From NCBI GenBank assembly GCA_933228915.1, contig OW121821.1, forward strand, positions 37,662,898-37,726,897: a stretch of DNA of 64,000 bases. The letters run 5' to 3'. Of this stretch, positions 1 through 14,317 are shown piece by piece. Each line of letters opens with the position of its first letter. Position 1 is the stretch's first letter. The notes under the pieces were generated by a model that did no database searches, was not told the origin of the DNA, and saw only the letters and a list, made by a program, of their open reading frames with translations. The position numbers were made by a program, and so were the translations under genes. The DNA comes from Telmatherina bonti (Eukaryota > Chordata > Actinopteri > Atheriniformes > Telmatherinidae).

Positions 1-3000
1 ATGGACCCTCATAACTTTCAGACTTGCTCAATTTTTTTATCTACATTTATTTGATAAGCGTCGTAAAGTTGAAATAACATAAACTGAGAACCGCGTAACC
101 CGAGGACCGCCATTATTGGATATTGGTACAAAAGCCAATGTTGAACATCCCTGCTTGGAGCATCTTTCTGTTGAGGGGAGCAATTTAGAGTCTTGTACAA
201 TTGTCTTCAAGAGTATATGTGCAACCAAATTGCAGTGCTCATCAAAGAAGCAAATTCTTGTCTGCTTAACTGTAGCTGTTGGTTTATTCTAGTGAACCAA
301 ATGCAGGAAGCAGACTACAAAGCAAGGCTTTGTGGGTACAACCCTGTTGGAGAAATGGAAATGACTCCTCATCAGAGTTGTATAATCCATTTGCCATAAA
401 GTAAAAATCCTGTCCAGCAGCAGCTCCAACCAGTCACTAAAACAGTTTAATTTAATTAGGTCAGTTGCACTTCAAGGTAGATGAACCTGTTGTTGAAAAC
501 AGCTGTTCTAAATGCACAGGTAGATCCAAAAACATGGCAAGACTTTTACTTTATAGCACCTGGATTATACACCTCTGCCCTGCATTAACCAGTATATAAG
601 CAAATTATTATTTTTTTATTCATTGTTTCTTGTCTTGTTTGTCAGTAATTCTTGTTACAGCGCCTCCACAGGCAAGGAGGTAAACATATTAGTCAAAAGG
701 TTCAGTTACTTTGACAAAGCACAATGTGAAAGCAAGCTATAAATTAATTTAGCTACTCTCAGCTGAACCCTCCGAATCAAACCAACTCTTGTCCTGGTCT
801 TTTTCCCCCATCAACTTCATTAAACAGTGTACATTTGTCCACATACTTAAAGTGTAAAGGATGCTGGTCGGATTTCTAGATCAGCCCTCTTGTATCTGTC
901 TCAGACTGTGATAGACTTTTCAGAATATGTAACGTCTGTTTATTCAGTGTTAGGTTATCATTTATAAAAGTGGTGAATTGATTCTGAATCTCCCACGTCC
1001 ACATCTAAATGCAGACCTGCTTGGTTCAGAGCAACATTTACCAAAAATCAATCACATAACCATACAGTAAAGAAGAATCTTACAAATTAAATAAATCTAT
1101 TGTAAACCCATTTTGGATTTTTGTCTGCCTGTGACTGCAATAATTAGTTATGTTCACCATGGCAACAATATCCAGAAGGGGATATAGGGAGATGGCCTAA
1201 AAGTAGCTTAAGTAAAGCTGTACCTCCCTATCCTACACACACACACAGACTGGGAGAAAACATATGTTTAAGAGAGTTTTTACTTAGTTTTAACATGAGT
1301 TTAAGAGCTCTTCATTTATTGAGCAGTTTTCTCTCATTCAGAAAAGGTGAAGGCCTTTCATTACAAGACTGTGTTTTCTGTCACCTTGTTGATTAAAATC
1401 TTGTTGTCAAAAATTCAAGTTGTTGGAGGCTGTGTGTGCTTATGATGTGAACTGAGGAGCTGAAACCTGATGTCACTGTTTGGCATCATAAATCAAATTT
1501 ATGAGGATGAAACAGTTTGATCATTAATATTATGCCAAACAGGAGGCAGAAACAAGGCGTCTCTTGGATTTCAGCCACATTGTTTTCATAATTCAGAGAG
1601 ACGTGAGTAAATGATTGACCAAAGGAGTTGTCGGACCTCTGTGCAGCTAGGCGAGACCCTGACATCCTACTAGATTACACAAATGATCAATCAGCTGGTG
1701 AAGGTTCTGACTCTGCAGACGCCTCTAATTTCGTACAATGCAGCTCATCTCTGGCTTGTTCCTGTATTTGCTTCTTCTGTCGTCTTTTTCCTCAGACAGA
1801 CAATTGGGTCTGTATTGATTTCCCCAGCAGGTTTGCCAGAATGAGTCATCCTCCTGCTTTGGGAGTCTTGCTCAACGAAGAAATGGTTTGTTCAGGTTTT
1901 CTGCTCTGTTTTAGGTGCTACTTGTCAAGGTGAAAGGTCCTTTTTGGGCCTCGAGGCTCAGCGTGATAGTTCATGATAGTAGGTGGGGAAGATTTATAGT
2001 GTATTCATTCTTTAAGAGGAGTAACAACATCTTTAGTGAGGCCGAGGCTGGCAAGAGGTGTGCTGTAGCACCCCTGAGGAGAATTTGGCCCTCCTTGACT
2101 GTTTTGTAAGCGCTTGACAGGTGAAATAGTGTGGGAACTATGGGGAGTGTTGCTTTAAAATGCTTTTTTGTTGCGCTTGTCGGGGATGTGGAGGTACCCT
2201 GTGAATGCTCAATAGCTCTGTAGGAGCCGCTGGTGAATGGGGTGAAAATGGCTTCCTGCAAGTGCCGTGCAGGTCGTTGCTGAGGCTCCTTCCGTGGGGA
2301 AAACTGTCGACACATGTGTTTACCCCCCCCACCCCACCTCCACCCTCCGACTTCTGACTCCCATAAAAGATTAAAGCAACAGTTTCTTGTTTTTGACCAA
2401 TCGGACTGACTTGTAGTTTGTCAGCTAGATGCATTTGATCACCATGTAAACATCTGCTGCCCCTGGAAAAGAAGCGTGCTATGGAATTCACTGGAATGGC
2501 ACAAGGCTGTCTCCCTGTCAACATTCATTTTATCTGTTTACACTTTTGTCATCCATGTGTTTAGGAAATGTGGCGTGGGGTACAGTAAATCAGCATCAGT
2601 TGTAATTTTGACCCTGACAAATATGCTATTAATCAAAGCAAGAATTGCTTTGTTCGCCCATTCTCTGAGCTCGCTCCAGGCCCCTCAGACAGGAAAAGAT
2701 CCAGCAGCACTCTTTCAAATTCAGAGAAATGGTCTGGTAGAGACATGGTGATGGAGGGTGACTCACCCATGTTTTGACAATTAGGGCAATGATAGGGTCA
2801 GATGGGGTCCTGAGAACGCTGACAAAATGTGGGGCTCTCTTTCCTTTCCATCTTGATTCAGAGTTTTTCATATTGCTTAAATAGTTAAATGGTGAAAAAG
2901 ATTTGATGCCAAGCAAAATGGATGGAAAACAAAGCAAAGCTTCAGGTAAAAGATGAGGAAAGAAGATGAGAGGGAATTGTTCATGTTTGAGGAAATGGCT

Positions 3001-3805
3001 GCTGACGGACAGGTCTAGATGGATACAGGAATGTAAGTTCTACAGGAATAGCTTGTGGTTCCTTTTCGGGTCAGGGAAAGTAAGGCAGAGTGAAGCAGGC
3101 GGAGGGATTGTTCAGAGCCAGCGCCTGGCGAGGGCCATTGTTCATCCTTCCCTTTTGAGCTGAAGGAGACAGGAGAGTTTCACACGCCACTCGCAGGCAT
3201 CCTGCTGGGCATCCCTGGAAGGGGGCTATTGCAGCCGGTAAAGAAGGCCTGGCCATAGGGATAAATTACTCTGAATGGAGGGGTCTGTGTTTGCCGTTTT
3301 CTCTCTTTTTCTAAAAGGAGCCAGAAAGGGAAAGAATTCAACCCCAACCACAGGTTGTCCGCTTAGTTTCTGGAAAGCTATGCCTTCCAAGTCACCAATT
3401 TAAGATCCTCACTCACTCCCCCCCTCTGCCATGAAAAGCTCTCCACTCCCACTATCTCTGGAATGCTCCAGGGTTTTGTTGTCCTGTAGGGACCGGGGTG
3501 GGCGTCTTATAAGGTTTTATAACTTCAGGATGTGAATGTTTTCTCAGTGAGAAACAAGATGCTAAGTGTCATTTTTCAGGACTGATGTCCTCAATAACTG
3601 TTTGACCTACTGCTTGATATTTAGATTTAGATTTAAGGTAGTTTCTCATAAACAGACCCTTTTGTAGGAGTTTTTGCCATAAATTTCTATTATCATTTGG
3701 CTGTTTCTCAATCAGATTGGACCATTCTGCTTTAGAAAGACCTCTGAATGCCAAACAGTAAAAGTATCAGCACAAATATGTGCCTTCGTATGTGTATCTG
3801 TAAGT

Positions 3806-3837
3806 TCCTCCTCTTCCTCCTCCTCCTCCTCCTCCTC
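3806..3837. repeat. (TCC)n trinucleotide microsatellite
   Basis: Pyrimidine-only tract of TCC units with one TTCC interruption. Confidence 0.85.
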
Positions 3838-5867
3838 ACAGTTAGCAGCTCATTTTAATGGTTGACTGTTGGACTGATGTAGAAAACAGAGAGGTCAGTA
3901 TGGTAAAACTGGCAATCTCTCACTCAGAGATCTGAAATTTACAAGCCCTGTTTTTGCCCCAAATCCCAAATGTTAACATCATTGAGCGTCTGGTGCCAGT
4001 ACGGAGGATGTTAGCCGCGGAGCAGAGCCCCCCCATGCTGCTTCAATTTATAACTGGATATTACGGTGCTAGACCTCAGGGCCTGCTCTCCCCATCCAGT
4101 CAAAAGCCATAAAGTGAGTTACAGCTCGCCCGCATGGAATAATCTCCTCTTATTACAGTTATCCCTTCACTGAGAGTTCACATTCACAGACATGGACTAA
4201 ATCAAGCTGCTAATACTCATCTGGCATTGCACACGGCCACGAGGTCCACTGTTCTTGTTCATGTTCATTATTTTTGGACCTTTTAAAAGCTCAAGACGAT
4301 TTCACTTCAAACCTAATGACAAAATGACTTAATATCGGGCCACTTTGACATTTATAGTAAAATGAAGATATGGTGTTATGTTCATGTACAGTTTGATTCT
4401 CTTTATTGACATAAATTACATGAGGTAACTTGAGATGACAAACTTCCAGCTGCAAAAAACTACGAAGATAGGGTTTTTTTATTTGCCAGATGAGGGGTTC
4501 TCTGTCTGTTGGGAGGTGCCAGAGTCTGAATGGCAACCTTAAATAGGAACAACTAAGGCTTAAAACAGGTTCTTATCTATTTTCAGGTCAGAACCCCTCC
4601 AGACCTCTGCTCAATTACATTTCTAAACAGTTTCTCCAATTGCAATTGTAATACTTTGTTGTAATTGTTAATCATTTTTCATTACAGTCCACACTCCTCG
4701 TCCTTTGACTATTTAGAATTTTTCACAACAGTTGCACAGGATAAAAAGTAATCTGGTGCTGTCCATAATTTAAGTTTTGGGGCAAAAAATATGTTGATGT
4801 GTTTGCTAATGTGGGTTATCATTAGATTGAGTTTTTATTCCAGCGGTGAGATGTGAACGCAGTTTTGTTTTCTAACCAATCCAAAGGTTAAGTAGGACCT
4901 TGGAAAACATTTTGCTCGAGAGATCCAGCTGCTTCTTAGACCAATGTAAGACCACACGTGTGATACAGCAGAGAAGTTTAGAAATATCTGTGTTTGTAGG
5001 GTACTGGATGTCAGCTCGGTTGCTAGGATGAAGGGTTATTTTAACCGGTTTTTATTGCTTATTTATGCTGCATATTTTCCAACAAATGCACTGGCTGCTG
5101 GTGGGAGTGTTCTGACTTGTGTGTGTGTGCTCGTGTTTGAGAGTTTGGGTATCAGTTCGGAGTAGAATTGTGAGCATGTGCAGTCAGAAATGGCATGCAT
5201 GTCATGTAGAAAAGATTAATAATATCAGGCTGTTTAGTGTTTAAACACTGTGTTCAGATGGCAGCCTAATGTCTACATTCAGGGTGATTGTACAAAAAGT
5301 ACATGTGTACATAAATGATGATTCCGCTGCTTTTTTAGGCACCTAAACCACATTAGACCAGGTCCTGCTAAGAAATTACAAGATTTAAGATGTTGAAATC
5401 TGGACTGAATTATTCTGCAGAGCATACAGATTATATAAAGCATAATTTTTTTTGTGAAACCTTTTTATTGTATTCATGAAAAGGCCCATAAAGTTAATTT
5501 TATATTTCTATGTATTATTTACATCTAAATCATATCATACGTGGAGTCAGAGACTTACTTTAACTTCACCAGCATCTTGTTGAAAATACCCCAAAGTTCA
5601 AGGTTTTCTGTCGTGAAACTGCTCCTAAGTCCTTCATCCAATGGGATCTTCCAAAATAACTGAAAACAATTTGCTTTGACTTGTGTTTCTAGTTATTATA
5701 ATTTCACATCAGAGGAAAAATGAAAACTTAATGTGGAAAATGAAACTCTTGTCAGAGGGGAGCTCTCCACTCTGAGCTCATATGTGGCTGTGACCTGTGA
5801 ATCCCTGTCAGAGGCCTCCAGTGGAGGAATTTGGGGGTTAAAGCGGGGATGGTGGAAAGTTGGGAGG

Positions 5868-5869
<2 letters not shown>

Positions 5870-5952
<83 letters not shown>
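5870..5952. repeat. (TG)~41 microsatellite
   Basis: Uninterrupted TG dinucleotides over about 82 bp. A (CA)n tract follows 155 bp downstream, complementary to this one. Confidence 0.97.
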
Positions 5953-5954
<2 letters not shown>

Positions 5955-6103
5955 TGTAGGAGAGTCAATTGGCCAAAGAGTCAATCTGTGGATTAGCAGG
6001 AGCTTGGACACCAAGTGCTCACTCAGCACATTATCCAGCAAGTCTAGTGTTCACAGCCACAGGCAGAGCTCAGAGCTCTGCTGTGTTTACATTACTGGGT
6101 TTC

Positions 6104-6106
<3 letters not shown>

Positions 6107-6184
<78 letters not shown>
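6107..6184. repeat. (CA)~38 microsatellite
   Basis: Uninterrupted CA dinucleotides over about 76 bp, in inverted complement to the TG tract at 5870-5952. Confidence 0.97.
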
Positions 6185-6188
<4 letters not shown>

Positions 6189-7019
6189 TCACTATCCATA
6201 CCAACACCAGGACACAGATTCATCCTGTAAATGTCTCATTTTCTACCATAAATGTACAGTAATACTCGTGAATCTGTAACTCTAAATGAGTAAAAACTTC
6301 AGTGTTATTAAAAGTGTTGGCGATCAATATTCAGCCATAGTCAATCTTTTCCACCCAGCTGCATTCCTTTCATCTCGCTGTGACGGTTCAGGCTGCTGCT
6401 TCAGCATCTATTAAACAAATAGGCCGAACTTTCACTCTCTCTCTCTCTTCCCTTTTTTATTTTTTTGTTCCATGCACGACTCTTGCTTTCTCACCCGCAC
6501 TTCATAAAAACACCACAGGAGTCCTCCCACACGGGCATATGACTGTAGACCTGCAGCTCATCATCGCCGTTGCCCATGCAGCCTCCATTATCAGCATCAT
6601 TTAATGCCGTTTGTCTGAATTTGCCTCTTTGACATGTGTTTCATGATGGATCGTTATCTGTTCTCATATCTCATAAACTCTCATATCGCGTCCCAAAGCC
6701 ACGTACGCTGGCAGAACCATTGCAAAAGACTGATGGTTGTGGAAAATGAAGCGTCACTGGACCACATTCTTGCCCCTCTCCTTCTTTCTCCCCTGGTATA
6801 AGCATTTCAGGGCCATAAGTGTATTTATATGTTTAATATAAACACATACGTTGATATAGACTCTTGTTTTGTTGGATTTTCATGGTAATTTTAGTTTTTG
6901 GTAATTGTACTAAAGAATTTTTGAAAATTTTTTGCATATGCACACAAACGTTTAGAGAAAGTAAAATTAAGTTTACCTGATAAGGTTATAATGGATTATC
7001 GGTTCATTCTGATGTCATT

Positions 7020-7091
7020 AAAAAAAAAAAAAAAAAAAAAAACCAGAAGAAAGAGCAAAACCAAAGTTTAAAAAAAAAAAAAAAAAAAAAA
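7020..7091. repeat. Paired poly(A) runs
   Basis: Two runs of 23 and 22 A are separated by 27 bp of A-rich sequence. They may be retroposon tails, but no matching target-site duplication was found. Confidence 0.7.
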
Positions 7092-7603
7092 GAAATGGGT
7101 CGAGGAAACTAAAAATTATGTGGCTTTGAAACGTTTAACAAAAAAATAAAATTAAAATAAAACCAGCTACCAGTTAAAAAGAAAGTACAAAATACAGATT
7201 TAAAATGGAAAGAAGCAGTGATATGCCGAACAGTAATGATGGTGTTCAAAGCCAGAAATATTGTGGTGTGCTTTTGTTTTTTGTGGGTAAATCTGTTATT
7301 TATTATGTGAAATTGTGGAAGAAAGGGGAAAATAACTTGTTGGAGTGAGTGGTATGTAATAGTAATGGGGTCAGGAAATGTTTACACTTCTGGCTACTTC
7401 TTTTCAGAAATGCGAGGAGAAAGAAATACAAAGTATACATGTTGGAACGTGTTAGAAATAAGATGTTTGTTTCTTTCTTTCACCTGTATCGCTGCACCCA
7501 CCGCTGGCCCGCATGCTTGTCCAGCAGCCATCCACTCATCCCTGGCCAACTCTGTGTTATCTTTGAAGTGACTTCAGAGAGACTGCTGGCTGGCCATGGA
7601 CGG

Positions 7604-7947
<344 letters not shown>

Positions 7948-9111
7948 ATACTTGGCATTATTTGCCAGAATCAAGTAGTGCACATAGCATGCAGAAATGA
8001 GGGTCTACCTCCGGTCAGGTTGCAGGAGTGTTAACCTGTTTCAGCCTCACAGGCAGGTCAACAACACACTCGTACACACACACATACTAGTGTTGTCTTG
8101 CTGAGATACGATATAAGAAGGTGATTGAGTGCTCTGGTGTGATAAGACTGAAATTTTAATGAAAGTCTGAGATGAGCAGGCGTGAAAAGAACCCTGCTGT
8201 TGGACCAACTGCTTCACATGTCAGGCTCTCCTGTGTGTCTGTGTGATTTGTGTGAAAGGATGAGCTCGCGATGACGGTGCTGCTTAGGAAGATTCTTCGC
8301 AGTGCTTTGAAGATTAAACATTGACTCTAAACCTGTTTGTCTGGTGCTGTTGTTTACATACTTTTAAGTTTGTTTCTTTGAGAAATTCTCTGCTGCTTTA
8401 AAAGTTGCTGCGAAAGCGCATCTGCACACTTGCCTGTTTCCCTGCCGGGCTCAGCATGTGTTGCTGTGGTAACAAGCTCGCCACATCAGGGCGGCTTAAC
8501 CTACACTGGCAAATTAGTAGGTGGGGATGAGCCGACAGAGTGGGGACTGGCAGGGATGATGAGCTGTTTGGCAGCTCGAAGCCAGAACCGTCCAAACCAC
8601 AGGGAATGAAGTGGACCTTTACAGCCTCCATATGTTTTAATGCAGTTTTTAATTTATTTTTATGTTTCATTCTTTTTTTTTTTTTGTTTTTTAAAACAGT
8701 AGAAAAACAAGAAAGAACCTAGAAATGAAGCATTTAATTAGTAAAACACTACCAATCAATACATGTACTGTAACGGTGAAAGATTCCAGTGGAAGCTGAT
8801 AAATACACTAAGAATTACCACCAGCTTCTTATTGAGCACGTCGGCCTCTTTACTGGTAATCGTCTCGGTTTTATGGAATATTTTATGTGTCCCTGAATCA
8901 GCTGTTTTTTAAAAATAAACATCCGAGGCACTTCATGATACTTGCCCTGACCTAAACTCTACTTAGTCGTGACATTCGAGAATAAAAATGCAGCATTTAG
9001 CGTATTAAGACCAAAATGTAAGGTTGACAAAAACGTAGCACAAAATTGTTATTTTGTAACAAGAAGAAAATTACTTTTGTGTCACTTTTTTGCACATTTC
9101 TGTTGCCCATA

Positions 9112-9410
9112 AACTAACCAATCATAACATTATGACCACAGTAGACTCTCCAAACAGTCAGTGTGTAGAAAGATCATCATGAAGGGGTCCTGAAGTGCTT
9201 GGTAACAGATGTTTATAGATCTTTTGGACACTGTCGAGTATGCACAGGGATTTTTGTAGATTTGGGAGTTTGAACATCAGTTCCATGCAGACTCATATCT
9301 GTGTTTATGCTGTCCAGCGTGGGGGGTGTTGTTAGTGCTTCTGGGTTGCAGAAATGTTTAGGTTGGTGATGAGTGTCGAGGAACTTTTCATGTATCGGTT
9401 GCACATTTAT
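9112..9410 (-). mobile_element. Tc1/mariner-like transposon fragment, decayed
   Basis: The segment opens with ATCATAACATTATGACCAC, a terminal motif of a common fish Tc1-type element. It continues with recognisable but heavily mutated antisense transposase-region sequence (for example GGTAACAGATGTTTATAGAT against the family CACCAAGATGTTAGCAGCAGAT). No open transposase frame remains. The family match is from memory of the consensus, so it is approximate. Confidence 0.5.
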
Positions 9411-9767
9411 TAGGGAAAAAAGACATCCACGTTAACTTCTGGCTGTTGCATCATGGTAATTCATGGATGATAACTTAGAGGGTTCAGTCTTGCGTCATTA
9501 CAATGATTTGGGTCCTTGGCATCTTGTAACCAGCTGAGCAACAGTGGCAGAGCTCTGCTTTGCCTGCTTGATGTAAGCACGAGGAGGCCTGTTTCACCAC
9601 TAATTCCTCTGCTAATTCCTCCGTTCCAAGTGAGGGATGGAAAATGATAAGACGTTATCGTGTTGATGCCAAAATCAGATCCTTATCAATCTGGCTCTTC
9701 ATCAATTCCCTTATCAGTTGAGCCGTTCTTGTACGAGAAAACAGGTATATAACCGAGGGTTGCAGTG

Positions 9768-10418
9768 TTAAAGGAGCAGTCCCGCCATTTGATATCCTGA
9801 ACAGAGTAAACTTTGAAATGAGTGTTTTATACCAAAGAAATAGTGTTAAAATGGTAAAGAAGAGCTGTTATGGAACATTACACATGTGCTCTGAAAAAGG
9901 TTAAACAATACATTACTAAAAGTAGTTCTATGATGCACATTTCAGTCAAATTTATTTTAATATGCATGTCCGTAAGGGCAAGAAATAATGAAGCATTTTT
10001 CACAAACGCCGTCATTCCTTTTGTATTGATCCTCTCAGATCAGCCTCTGCCAGAAACAATCAAACAGAGAAAGCTCCGCCCCATGTCCTGCAGGCTGCAT
10101 CTGATTGGTCAACTACTAGGAGCAGTCATATTGAGCAGTGAAGGTGGGCGTGGCTTTCTTCTCGTAAATGTACACAACCTAGAGAAGATGACCAATCACT
10201 GAGTCCCTCCCCTGGGATGTCACTAAAATTTTGAAGTCGAAAAAAAAATAGTTTCTGTCGCTATGGAAACTGAATGTAGAGAGTGCTGGAAAGCTTAAAC
10301 ATGCGTTTAGGTAATAAAAAGAAAAAAAAGGACGCGCCGCTCACATGTCTGATTATTCCACACTGTAACACTGTAGAAAGCTCAGAAAACTAGACATAGC
10401 ATCATAGAGCCCCTTTAA
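9768..10418. mobile_element. TTAA-flanked non-autonomous DNA transposon-like repeat
   Basis: The ends read TTAAAGGAGCAG at the left and, in reverse complement, TTAAAGGGGCTC at the right, giving short imperfect inverted repeats each beginning with TTAA. The interior has short direct motifs (GCTCCGCCCC, GTGGGCGTGGC) typical of fish non-autonomous repeats. No transposase is present. TTAA target sites suggest a piggyBac-type origin, but the class is uncertain. Confidence 0.5.
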
Positions 10419-11978
10419 TAGAGATGAAAACAGACTAACCAGATTTGCGCAGAAGACACTAGTTTTTTTTGTTTTTTTTTTAACCTTTTAAATAATTATC
10501 ACCTTTTAAATGTTTATGTTTGGTGTGTGGAGCCATTAGCAGTGTGGTCACACCTCCTCTATCACTCGTGTTTCCCGTTTTGCAGTGCCGTCTTAATCTG
10601 AATGTGATAGACTAAATAAAAGATCTCCTGCTGTGTAAAAACATATTTAGCATCCACTGTAGATCTGCCAGCCTGTTGATTCCCATAGTTTTTACTGAAA
10701 TCTTTCAAGATTTACTTAGAAAACAATGTGATTTCAGCACTTGGAGGAAATGTAGTAGCTTCAAATGTAGTACAGCAGCTGACTGTTAGACCTCTAAAGA
10801 GTGTTTATGTTATTGATTAAAGCTTTTAGGTTTTAAGTAAAGATCCAGGTATCTAAAAGTATTGAGATTAACCAAAATTTGTGAATGTAAAGGGCTGCTG
10901 TAACTGACTGTGTGCTGAAGGGCAGCAGATGCCACTCTTTGCTGTGGTGTCTGGTACATGTCAGCGTTAATGTGTTAGAAATGTTCTGCTCCCTGGTTTG
11001 TCTACGGATTTATTTAGAAATATATATGTAAGTAGGGTTTCATAACAAAAATGTGTTGAATTTTTAGAATCAGAACCTCAGAGGTTGTTTTTTATTCTTT
11101 TTTCGTATCATATGGGTCAGAAATCTTTAGCAGCATTTAACATGTACGCAAATCAAACTTTACCATTGCGCTCATGCCTGTATGTTTTTGTTACCCATTT
11201 ATAAAACACTTCATCTACAAAACATGGACAAAAAAACTGAGGTTTGTCTGGTTCTGTGAAGGGAAAAGTAGAGATGCAAGAATTTTGAATTATTTTCATT
11301 CATCATTTTAATTCAATTATTTTATTTTAACTACTTTTTTTTTTAAATTTTATTTTAACTAATTATAAAATACCTAATTTGCATATTCAAATGAGCATGT
11401 TTAAAGCTGCTTTAGCTTAAATTTTAAATGCAGAAAACCTTAAAATACTAAACATAATTTACTCGTAAAGCTGTTAGTTATAGATTTTGCATAGTTTGCC
11501 TTACTTTTGTTTTTGCTGCTCTGTCTATGTCCTGATATCCTAAAGATAATTTGGTGTCATGATTTTCTTCTCATAATGGCTTTGCACAGTTTTTTTCTTT
11601 CATTTCCGCTGCACCACAACATTAGCCTATTTTATGGAGCAGCTGTCAGCTGAAAAAAAGAGCGCCCTCTGCAGGACCCCAGGAGAAACTATCACCAACG
11701 CCGATGCATTTATGTCTACAGCCTTTGATCTGAAGCACTTACAGACACATGTTTAAACTTTGAGGATCCAGGATCTAGTTGGTTCTGGGAAACGTTTGTC
11801 CCTGTTTTATTTTTTGTTTTTTCCTGTTTCCTGAAGCTTTCTGCTGTTGTTTACAAAGAGACTGCTTTCTACAGACTACAGAGACTGATTTCTGAAATCT
11901 CTGTTGCACAAATGAAAGAGTAACATTACAAGCTGCAAAGCCCAAAACTGCCACGTCTGGTTATCTCGTCACTTGCTG

Positions 11979-12646
11979 CGTTTACATGGGAGTTTTAATC
12001 TCTGTTTAATTCTGAATAAAAGTTAATTCGGCTTTAAACTGATGAAAAATGACCATGTAAACACTCAATTCCTAATGCAAATTTCTATTCGGAATTCATC
12101 TTAATTCCGATGTAAGTGTCTGGTTTATTCGCATTTTAATTCCGAACTATTTAATTCCTCCGTCATGTAAACCTTAATTCTGCTCTGAGTTAAGTCCAGT
12201 TGTTCTGAGCATGCTCTTTACCATGTCCTGTCCCGGTGACGTGCGTTGTTTGGCCTCCCGTGTTCGGTGGTCTATCTTTCTTCTTCTTCCCAGTTGCTGC
12301 AGAAAGTGAAGTAGTATCCCCGTGTTGAGCAGGTTCTTCAAAATTATAATAAAAATAGCTGCAAACTGGTACTTTTTATGTAGTTTTTACAAGTTATGAC
12401 TGAAAAGACGAGAAGGGAGCCAACTTTGTTTATTAACGGTATACGTCATACGTCATGTGCACCCTTTGTCCAATCAGAACCCTTCCCAACCCGCCGCTCT
12501 AAAGACTAATTAAGTGAGGACATGTTTCATGCAAATCTTCATTCAGAATTATTATTTTCATGTAAACTCGTCAGAGAATACTTTAATTCCGAATTATTTA
12601 ATTCTGAATTATTATTAATTCCGAATTAAAAAAACATCATGTTACC
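11979..12646. repeat. Palindrome-rich foldback element (TTAATTCCGAATTA motifs)
   Basis: The left end GTTTACATGGGAGTTTTAAT and the right end, in reverse complement GGTAACATGATGTTTTTTTAAT, are imperfect inverted repeats. Between them, variants of AATTCCGAATTA and CATGTAAAC recur in both orientations. No coding potential is seen. This is likely a non-autonomous DNA transposon of a common teleost type. Confidence 0.6.
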
Positions 12647-14317
12647 ATACCCAATGTCTGTCTTATCCTTAGGCCAACACTTATACTTGTCAACCTTATT
12701 TGAATATTACCGCAGTAGAGCCCAAACATTGCTGAGGTTCGGATGCTCATTGTGACCCGTGAATAATGTTTTTTTCAGGTGAGCAGCCTTCTTGAAAACA
12801 CCATCAGTCATGTGTCTTTTTGTCAGCTGAGGTGAGTAACGCTGAACGCGGACACCTGATGAAGATGCGGGGCGTCGGTTGTGTCTATTCATGCTGTGCA
12901 GTGCTGCGCGACGTGCTGCACAGATGAATGCAGCTAGTTTGGGAAAACTCGAGTCCGACCAGTTGCTGACATGCTGAGTCGCAGCTGTCTTTCTGAAGCT
13001 TTTACAACTCAATACCAGCAGAGGAGGGGTGGCAGGAAGACACAGGACACAAAAAGTCCCACTCATTCCTTCTTTGCTTCTGTTTTACCCTTTGCATTGT
13101 CCCTGCACAGAAATATCCCACTTATTACCTTTTTATAGCAGTTTTCTCACACAGAGTAAGAGATGCAGCTCCGACCCTCCAGGTAGTCTCCAGGGAGGTC
13201 CACGCCTAATTAACTGGCAGCCTTTTGACATCGTGGCCACCCGCTCTCCAGGCCGGGTTACCATTGTGTGTTTTGGCCCTTCTGCTCCCTTCTCAACTCT
13301 TCACACTCATTATTTAACTATTTAACAGGAGTGAATTGCCAAATGGTGGGCGACAGCTAGAAAAGCACCTGGTTAGATCTCCTACATCGTGGCAGCTTCT
13401 GGTTCGGTTCGGTTGGTGAACGCAGGCTCTTCCTGTATGCAGGTCAGGCTAAAGATGTGGTGTCGGTTTGTGTTTGTGGGCTTCTCTTTGTGTTTACCTT
13501 TGGGGGACCACCTGTCTTGTTCCCCATCAGGCCTGTTTAGACAGTTCCAGGCCGTAGTAACCAGCAGTGGAGGATCTTTGGTGGCCTTTGTTTTCTTTTG
13601 CTCTGCTTCCAGTTGCCTCTGACTCACAGCTCACCCACTGGGCTCAGCCAGACAGGTGAAGTTGGTCGTCTGCTGCTCTGCCAACCCGACTGGTTGACTG
13701 ATCGTGCATGTGATTTATTGGTATTTATTGGTTCATGTGCAGAAATCAAGAAGTAAATTTCCAGCCTAGTCCTGAAAGGGCCATCTAGAAACCAACAACA
13801 GTATCTCAGTTTGATTGACAAGAGAAATTCACAGTATTACAGTGAATGTGATGACTATATTATGCCGATTAAACACAAAAATCACCAAAAATCAGTAAAA
13901 TTACATAAACGTTCCTTATAGCTTTTAATTCATTTCTTACTTTTGATACTAACCTAAAAATAATATAAAAAGAAAATAAAGAAACCAGAAAGTCTAAATC
14001 TACTGTGTAAATAATGAATAAAACCTTCGTATTAAGTCTGAATGTCTCTCAGAGAAAACAAATGAAAAAGGCTACAGCAGCTCTACCTGGACTGGGGAGG
14101 CATCTCTCTGGAAACAAAAATGGTTTTGAACATTTCTTTTGACCCTAAGCAGAGCATTTGAAACAAACAAAAGTCATCTTGCTAATGTTCGACTTCCAGC
14201 TGTTCTTAAGAAGAAGAGCAGCTGTTTGAGACTAATAATAATGGATCAGTGAACATAAACAAGGCCATACAGGTGAAATTGTTTTCAGTTTTTTCTACAG
14301 GCTGCTGCAGTCTGATG

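Noticed and set aside
1738..1815. Short frame MQLISGLFLYLLLLSSFSS, signal-peptide-like, as lrp4 exon 1
   Set aside because: It runs to a stop after 26 residues and the only phase-1 GT (GTCTGT after TTGG) is a poor donor. It is 18 kb from exon 2 and has no similarity to known LRP4 starts.
5696..6279. Long Val-Cys and Thr-His repeat frames around the microsatellites (also 7.7-8.0, 58.4, 59.2-59.6 and 62 kb)
   Set aside because: They are translations of TG/CA dinucleotide repeats, not genes.
12707..13066. 119-codon minus-strand frame
   Set aside because: No domain, no splice or poly(A) context, and it abuts a transposon-like element. Most likely chance.
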